Positions 59,291 through 64,000 of a stretch of 64,000 bases of DNA are shown piece after piece. The position numbers and the translations under genes are program-made. This stretch comes from Labia minor (taxonomy: Eukaryota > Arthropoda > Insecta > Dermaptera > Spongiphoridae). Position 1 is the first letter of the stretch. Each line of letters starts with the position of its first letter. The stretch spans positions 44,559,962-44,623,961 of the forward strand of contig OY720349.1 of the NCBI GenBank assembly GCA_963082975.1. Reading direction: 5' to 3'. A model generated the notes under the pieces. The model was not told where the DNA came from and made no database searches. It saw only the letters and a list, made by a program, of their open reading frames with translations.

Positions 59291-59630
59291 TTGTACATCC
59301 TATGAAAGAGCCTATCAAGTAGTGTAGAGGTGTTCTATGATCAATGCAAAGGGTTCTCTCAACCATAATCTTGATTTTCTTTATCGGAGGCTTTTTTTGT
59401 TTCAAACGTTTGTACATCCTATGAAAGAGCCTTTCAAGTAGTGTAGAGGTGTTCTATGATCAATACAAAGGGTTCTCTCAACCTTAATCTTGATTTTCTT
59501 GATCTGAGGCTTTTTTTTGTTTCAAGGGGATTCCCAAATTTGGGTGTACCCGGTTCCTATAGGCCCTAACAAGAGGAAAATTCCATTGTCTGGTCCGTGA
59601 CTTAAACCCATCTTCTGTGGAAATTTTTAA
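59291..59630 (-). repeat. tRNA-derived SINE family E, copy E3, with duplicated body
   Basis: The body unit (TTGTACATCCTATGAAAGAG ... GTTTCAAACG) occurs twice in tandem, 59291-59409 and 59410-59524, about 119 bp apart and nearly identical. It is followed by one decayed head (ACTTAAACCCATC near 59600). It lies in receptor intron 3. Confidence 0.7.
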
Positions 59631-60464
59631 AATCTTCTCTACTGTAGAAAATATTCCAATTTTTTTTTAATTTTTAAGGGATTTTATTAATTGTAAAGTA
59701 AGACTATAAGCTAGAAAGGTTTATAACCTCGTAATAAAAACAAATCTCTTGCGAACCCAGAAGGTCCCAATGATCTTTTATATATGTATATAGGTTTTAT
59801 ATATGTATATAGGATCGCATTTACGTCCAGTTACATTTCTAAAATAATTATTTTTATAAGAAGCTAATTCGAACAATAAAGAGTTGGAAGAAAAAAAAAA
59901 CAGAGATGGGTTTTTTATCCTCAACTTCCTAACTTTTTAATATAATAATGATTAATATTATTTATATTAGAATATTTAAATTTATTTTACACTTATTTTA
60001 TTAAAACCAAAAACGCAGTGAAATTAATATTTTAATAGGGTAATTTTTATGGGGGAAAGAAGATTGCTATCTTCTACCCTCTTATTAAGGGTATATTTTT
60101 TATTGTGGGGTCATAAACTTTACTTACTATCCTATAGCCTTAAGTTTTAATGAAAATAAATTAATATGTTCTTAAAAGGTGCTTCGATAATATTTAATTT
60201 CAGTTTAATTAAATTATTCTATAATGTCACCATTATTTACATTTTAAACTTCATTCTAATATTTATATAGATTATAATTAAGGTGATATGGATTAATTAA
60301 TTTGAAAATTGTTAATAACTTAATATATTTATATGTTGATTCAAGTGAATTGACACCAGAGCCTCTTACCGATATACATTTAGCGTAATTTCATTTGTGT
60401 ATAGGAAAGTGTAGGGAGGGAAGCGAGAGTCTGAAAGTGGGAGTATTTCGAGAAGGTTGAGAGG

Positions 60465-61212
60465 CAGTGGTGTACCTAGGGGGGGGGGGTCCGCACAGGG
60501 CGGCACTTATCTTGGGGCGGCATTTTTTATATTTAGTTATAGTTGTAAAAAGCAACTTATTCATTTCATATTTATTTTTTCTTTCTTGAATAATAAATGA
60601 TTAATATGATTATTATAAGTTTACTATTTGATTTATATAAATTATGATTAACTATATGATTTCGAATATTATTCCTCGGTGTATATAAATGCATTTTAGT
60701 GTAAATTTTGAATTCTAATTCCAAGAACAGGAAAATAATTTTATTTTATTGTATTCATTAAAATTCGTTGAATTCGTAAACGTATCTTTACGATTTTGTT
60801 CGGCAATTTTTCCTAACTAAAATTTTTTGATATCAGTTTATAAATGTCATTTCTTTTGAAAAGTTTATATGATTACTTTGAAGTGATATACCAATATTTT
60901 TTTAAATCATCGATTTTTCTTTTGAAAAGCAGGGCCGGCGGAAAAAATATAAGTATAAATTTTGAGAGCATTATACACGATTTTTCTAGTATGAAAGCTA
61001 GAAGAGTAAATATTATATTAATATGTTTACGAGTGCATACAAATATGTGTAAAAAAATTTACTATGTGTATTAATTAATATTGATTAAATAACTTAATAA
61101 TTTTTTTATATATATGTATTAATTTATAAAAACTAATAACTTATAACTTATAATAAAAAGGGCGGCAAACTGGAGATCGCCCCGGGCGGCAAAAGTTCTA
61201 GGTACGCCACTG
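60465..61212. mobile_element. hAT MITE family D, copy D2 (748 bp), in receptor intron 3
   Basis: Inverted copy of D1 with termini CAGTGGTGTACCTAGG and CTAGGTACGCCACTG and a perfect 8-bp duplication TTGAGAGG (60457-60464, 61213-61220). The left end contains a G-homopolymer run. It lies about 640 bp upstream of receptor coding exon 3. Confidence 0.92.
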
Positions 61213-61848
61213 TTGAGAGGTGAATAGATTTTATTCTATCCAGGTATTTTATTTTCTACACTATAAAATTGAGACTTTTATGATATACTTCAATAAATAC
61301 TTAAATTTTTTGAATATACAATTTTCAAATACATTGATGTAAAAATAATTATTTCTCAGTCAAAAGTTCAATAAATAAATTATAATAACGTCACTTCCTT
61401 CAACTAAAATATTTGTGATTATTTTTAATATGCTAATAAATAATGATTCGGCTAATTAAAAACTTAATTACATTATCATTTCATATCAGAAAAGGTTATC
61501 TAAAGAGACAAACGATTTATTCATTCCAACTCAATAAAAAGCAGTTCAAAGGTTTAAATTATATTCTGATATAAATACGAGATATATATAATAATTATAA
61601 ACAGAAAATCGAGTTACCCAAATGATATTTCAAATATAATTAATGAAAATAATTTTTGTCTTAAAAAAAACATTTGTAAATTTAATCAAATAAATCATTT
61701 AAAATTGTTATTACTTTCTTATTTTGAAAATAATTTAAACATATTTCGAATTTAATCAGGAATTTTTGACAATAAGCTATGGGATACATATTTTTCTTTC
61801 GAAAAAAAGATTAATTTTCTTATTTGATTCCTTTCTATTATGTTGCAG

Positions 61849-62133
61849 GTTTATCAATTCATTGAGGAAAAACAGCGCATCTCGTTGAGCAAAGAGCGAA
61901 GGGCCGCAAGGACTCTTGGCATTATTATGGGAGTTTTTGTGGTCTGCTGGCTACCCTTTTTCCTTATGTACGTGATTTTGCCCTTCTGCCCAGTATGCTG
62001 CCCAAGTGAAAAATTTATAAACTTCATCACGTGGCTTGGATACATTAATTCAGCCCTCAATCCAATCATTTATACTATTTTCAATTTGGATTTTAGACGA
62101 GCCTTCAAAAAACTTCTTCACATTAAATTTTAA
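61849..62133 (+). CDS. Tyramine receptor coding exon 3: end of ICL3, TM6, TM7 and C-terminus
   Basis: Residues 359-452 and the TAA stop. The exon opens with [20 protein letters not shown], the highly conserved membrane-proximal end of ICL3 in TAR1 receptors. TM6 follows with CWLPFF (391-396, including W392 and P394), a cysteine-rich ECL3 (FCPVCCPS), TM7 with the NPIIY motif (429-433) and a short helix 8 ending about 18 residues later, without further extension. A short tail is usual for this receptor class. The three exons together give 452 residues, shorter than the roughly 600-residue Drosophila protein, the difference lying in ICL3. An AATAAA at 62132 overlaps the stop codon, so a more distal polyadenylation signal must be used. 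Confidence 0.95.
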   Translation, partial: VYQFIEEKQRISLSKERRAARTLGIIMGVFVVCWLPFFLMYVILPFCPVCCPSEKFINFITWLGYINSALNPIIYTIFNLDFRRAFKKLLHIKF

Positions 62134-62420
62134 TAAATGACAAACAAATATATACTTAGATTTAAACACTTTAAGTTAATTTATTTATTATTATATAATT
62201 TTTCAAGAGATTTTCTTTTTTTTTCGATTTTTTATTTAAATAATGAATCTATATTTGAGGATTAGATTCATATTTTTAACAGATATTATTCATATTATAA
62301 GACTGATCTAATCCTTAAATAAATAATTTATTTATAATTTTACTCAAGTGATATTGAAATGTTAAATTCATATTCTAAAAAAAAAAAGAAAAAAAAAACT
62401 GATATTAACCAATGCCAAAT
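62134..62420 (+). other. Probable 3' UTR with an inverted repeat
   Basis: AT-rich sequence directly after the receptor stop. An inverted repeat sits at about 62254-62269 (TTGAGGATTAGATT) and 62304-62318 (GATCTAATCCTTAAA) with a loop of about 35 bases. It would form a stem of about a dozen pairs. AATAAA hexamers occur at about 62318 and nearby. The true cleavage site cannot be set from sequence alone. Confidence 0.4.
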
Positions 62421-64000
62421 TGTTAAATAATAACAAACATATGATTGTATTTTGTTGTAAATTATTTAGAATTAATAGATATTTGAAAGAATTTAGGACA
62501 ATTGAAATTTTATAGTCCGTCCTGGATTCTTGCCTCATGAATTTCTCTTTTTTGGGGAGGGAGTAAGACTGTCGGTTGTGATATTCTGATAAAATAATTA
62601 AATAAGAGAGAAAAAAAAAATCAAAATTTCCATATCGACATGAGACTCGATTCTTTGGATGGACTATATATTTAAAAATAGATGTATGATGTCAGATTAA
62701 GAAGATTTTAGATTTTTTTAATATAAATAAATAACTATAAAATAATCAAAATAAAAATATGTACTTTTTTAATTATAAAATAAAATGAATACTTTTTTAG
62801 GATTTATATAACTTCTAAAATATTTTCTCCCCAAAATAATTAAACTTGTTTTTCTTGCCGAATACATAATTTTTTCGCTCTAAGATCAAACATTGTGATA
62901 TTGTACATGTTTTACCTTATAAATATATTGTAGATTAAAAACATTAATTAGTAATATAATAAAAGATCAATAAAAATATTGAAAAAATGTTAATGTATAT
63001 ATTAAATATTAAAGTATTAATATAATTGTAGGCGACAGCAATGTCTAGATTAAATATGTGACCGATGTTTGATTCAGGACACCCTTTAATAATAACATTC
63101 CTGCGCAGTAAATCGCTTTTACGCCTAGATGTTGCTATCCTAAACACTTGGAAACTCAAATAAGCCTCTCTGGAGCATGAAGTCAATTCTTCTGAGCCCG
63201 ATTATTGACTTGATGTTCCCGATTTGTTATTTCCCTCCTTACAATATTATCCCCCTTAGAGCCACCTTCAAAACACCAATCACTATTGAATTGATTTGAT
63301 TAGCAATAAAAAAAAAATATTTTAGTATTATCTAAAAAAGTGTTTTTTTTTCTTAATTTATAAATTTTGGATGTAAAATTGTAAATACAATTTTAATATA
63401 TAAATATATAATAAGCTTGGTTATAAATTGTAAATATAAATATAAATATTATATTATATGAATATATATATATATATTCTTAAATTAGAAAATTAATTGC
63501 TTTGTTATTACATGAAATACTTAATTTGATTGTATTATTATTTTTACCTATTTCCTAAATTTTTTTTGACCTTGGTTTCTAAATATTCTAACCAGATTAT
63601 AAATTTATTAGATAATTTATCGGATTAAATATTAAATTTTAATTTTTATCTATTTTGTAAGATTTGAACCTTCGTCCTAATGTTCACCAGTTCATGATTT
63701 TTCTAGTGGTAAAGGTGGAAAAAGATTAAAGGTTGGACATTAAACCTATTTTGTTATAGTATAGCCTACCATTGAGCTTGAAACTATATTATCAATATAG
63801 TTATATATATTTTAAAAAAACGCGAATAATTACTTGTTACTCTTTAATAATGACATTTTTTAAGAATGATTCAATTAAGAATTTGTTATAAAAATAATTA
63901 TTTTTTAGTGCCTATTTTTCATTTTCGATTAATTATAAAATTATATAAAATATAATATAAAAAATTATACAATTTATAATATACTTATACTTTCAATTGC
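62421..64000. other. Downstream AT-rich DNA with one less AT-rich patch
   Basis: About 63030-63280 has balanced composition (GCGCAGTAAATCGC, AAGCCTCTCTGGAGCATG). The minus strand there reads SREAYLSFQVFRIATSRRKS, not recognised. It could be an exon or UTR of the next gene, or an old repeat. Confidence 0.4.

Larger units (their letters stand above)
58971..61848 (+). other. Intron 3 of the tyramine receptor gene
   Basis: A 2.9-kb phase-0 intron from GTAAGATAA at 58971 to a pyrimidine tract ending TTGCAG at 61848. It contains a tRNA-related SINE with a tandemly duplicated body (59291-59630) and a 748-bp hAT MITE with a perfect 8-bp target duplication (60465-61212). The rest is AT-rich with nothing recognisable. 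Confidence 0.85.

Overview
This is an AT-rich, intron- and transposon-dominated stretch of an animal nuclear genome, almost certainly an arthropod. It holds one confidently recognisable gene: a biogenic-amine GPCR of the type-1 tyramine (octopamine/tyramine, TAR1) class on the + strand. Three in-phase coding exons (53825-54619, 58692-58970, 61849-62133) give a 452-residue protein with all seven membrane segments and the class-A motifs. An 80-bp GC-rich segment at 24052-24131, flanked by good splice sites, is a candidate upstream non-coding exon. If so, most of the window (24-62 kb) is intronic to this receptor. The arthropod call rests on the receptor class and the repeat content (mariner/Tc1, hAT, tRNA-derived SINEs, Helentron-like elements). 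A crustacean such as a parasitic copepod is possible, but the species cannot be read from the sequence.

Everything else that is recognisable is repeat-derived. Two abundant families (A: 7 copies or parts; B: 6 copies and a possible fragment; about 0.6 kb each) differ in sequence but share one architecture. Each has a short subterminal inverted repeat at both ends, a stem-loop at one end only, a simple-repeat or short-motif core, and internal CCAAATTTCATCA / CCGGAAGTGG motifs. That layout resembles non-autonomous Helentrons (DINE/HINE type). Also present are hAT elements with 8-bp target duplications (4.6, 10.8, 22.6, 46.2 and 60.5 kb) and one with a poor duplication (51.3 kb), a PIF/Harbinger-like MITE with TTA duplications (27.9 kb), decayed mariner/Tc1 copies (24.6, 25.4, 32, 37.5, 39.9, 41.5, 51.2 kb), LINE 3' ends (11.9, 19.7 kb), two tRNA-like SINE families, a near-perfect 1-kb foldback (18.4-19.4 kb), and a TATA/initiator segment that may be a solo LTR (35.8 kb).

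Layout: 0-9.8 kb, AT-rich with a family A copy, a SINE and a small hAT. 9.8-24 kb, LINE remnants, families A and B, the foldback, a three-part tandem of family A and a hAT MITE. 24-53.8 kb, the candidate large intron with mariner relics, a Harbinger-like MITE, a paralogous duplication that reveals an empty family B site (31 vs 39 kb), the promoter-like segment, a GC-rich island at 43.5-43.9 kb and a three-layer nest at 45.5-47.8 kb. 53.8-62.1 kb, receptor exons with introns holding family A and B copies, a SINE and a hAT MITE. 62.1-64 kb, 3' UTR and downstream AT-rich DNA. I found no rRNA, functional tRNA, CRISPR array or bacterial operon. No wholly new gene system is demonstrable here; the best leads are the Helentron-like families, the foldback and the GC-rich island.
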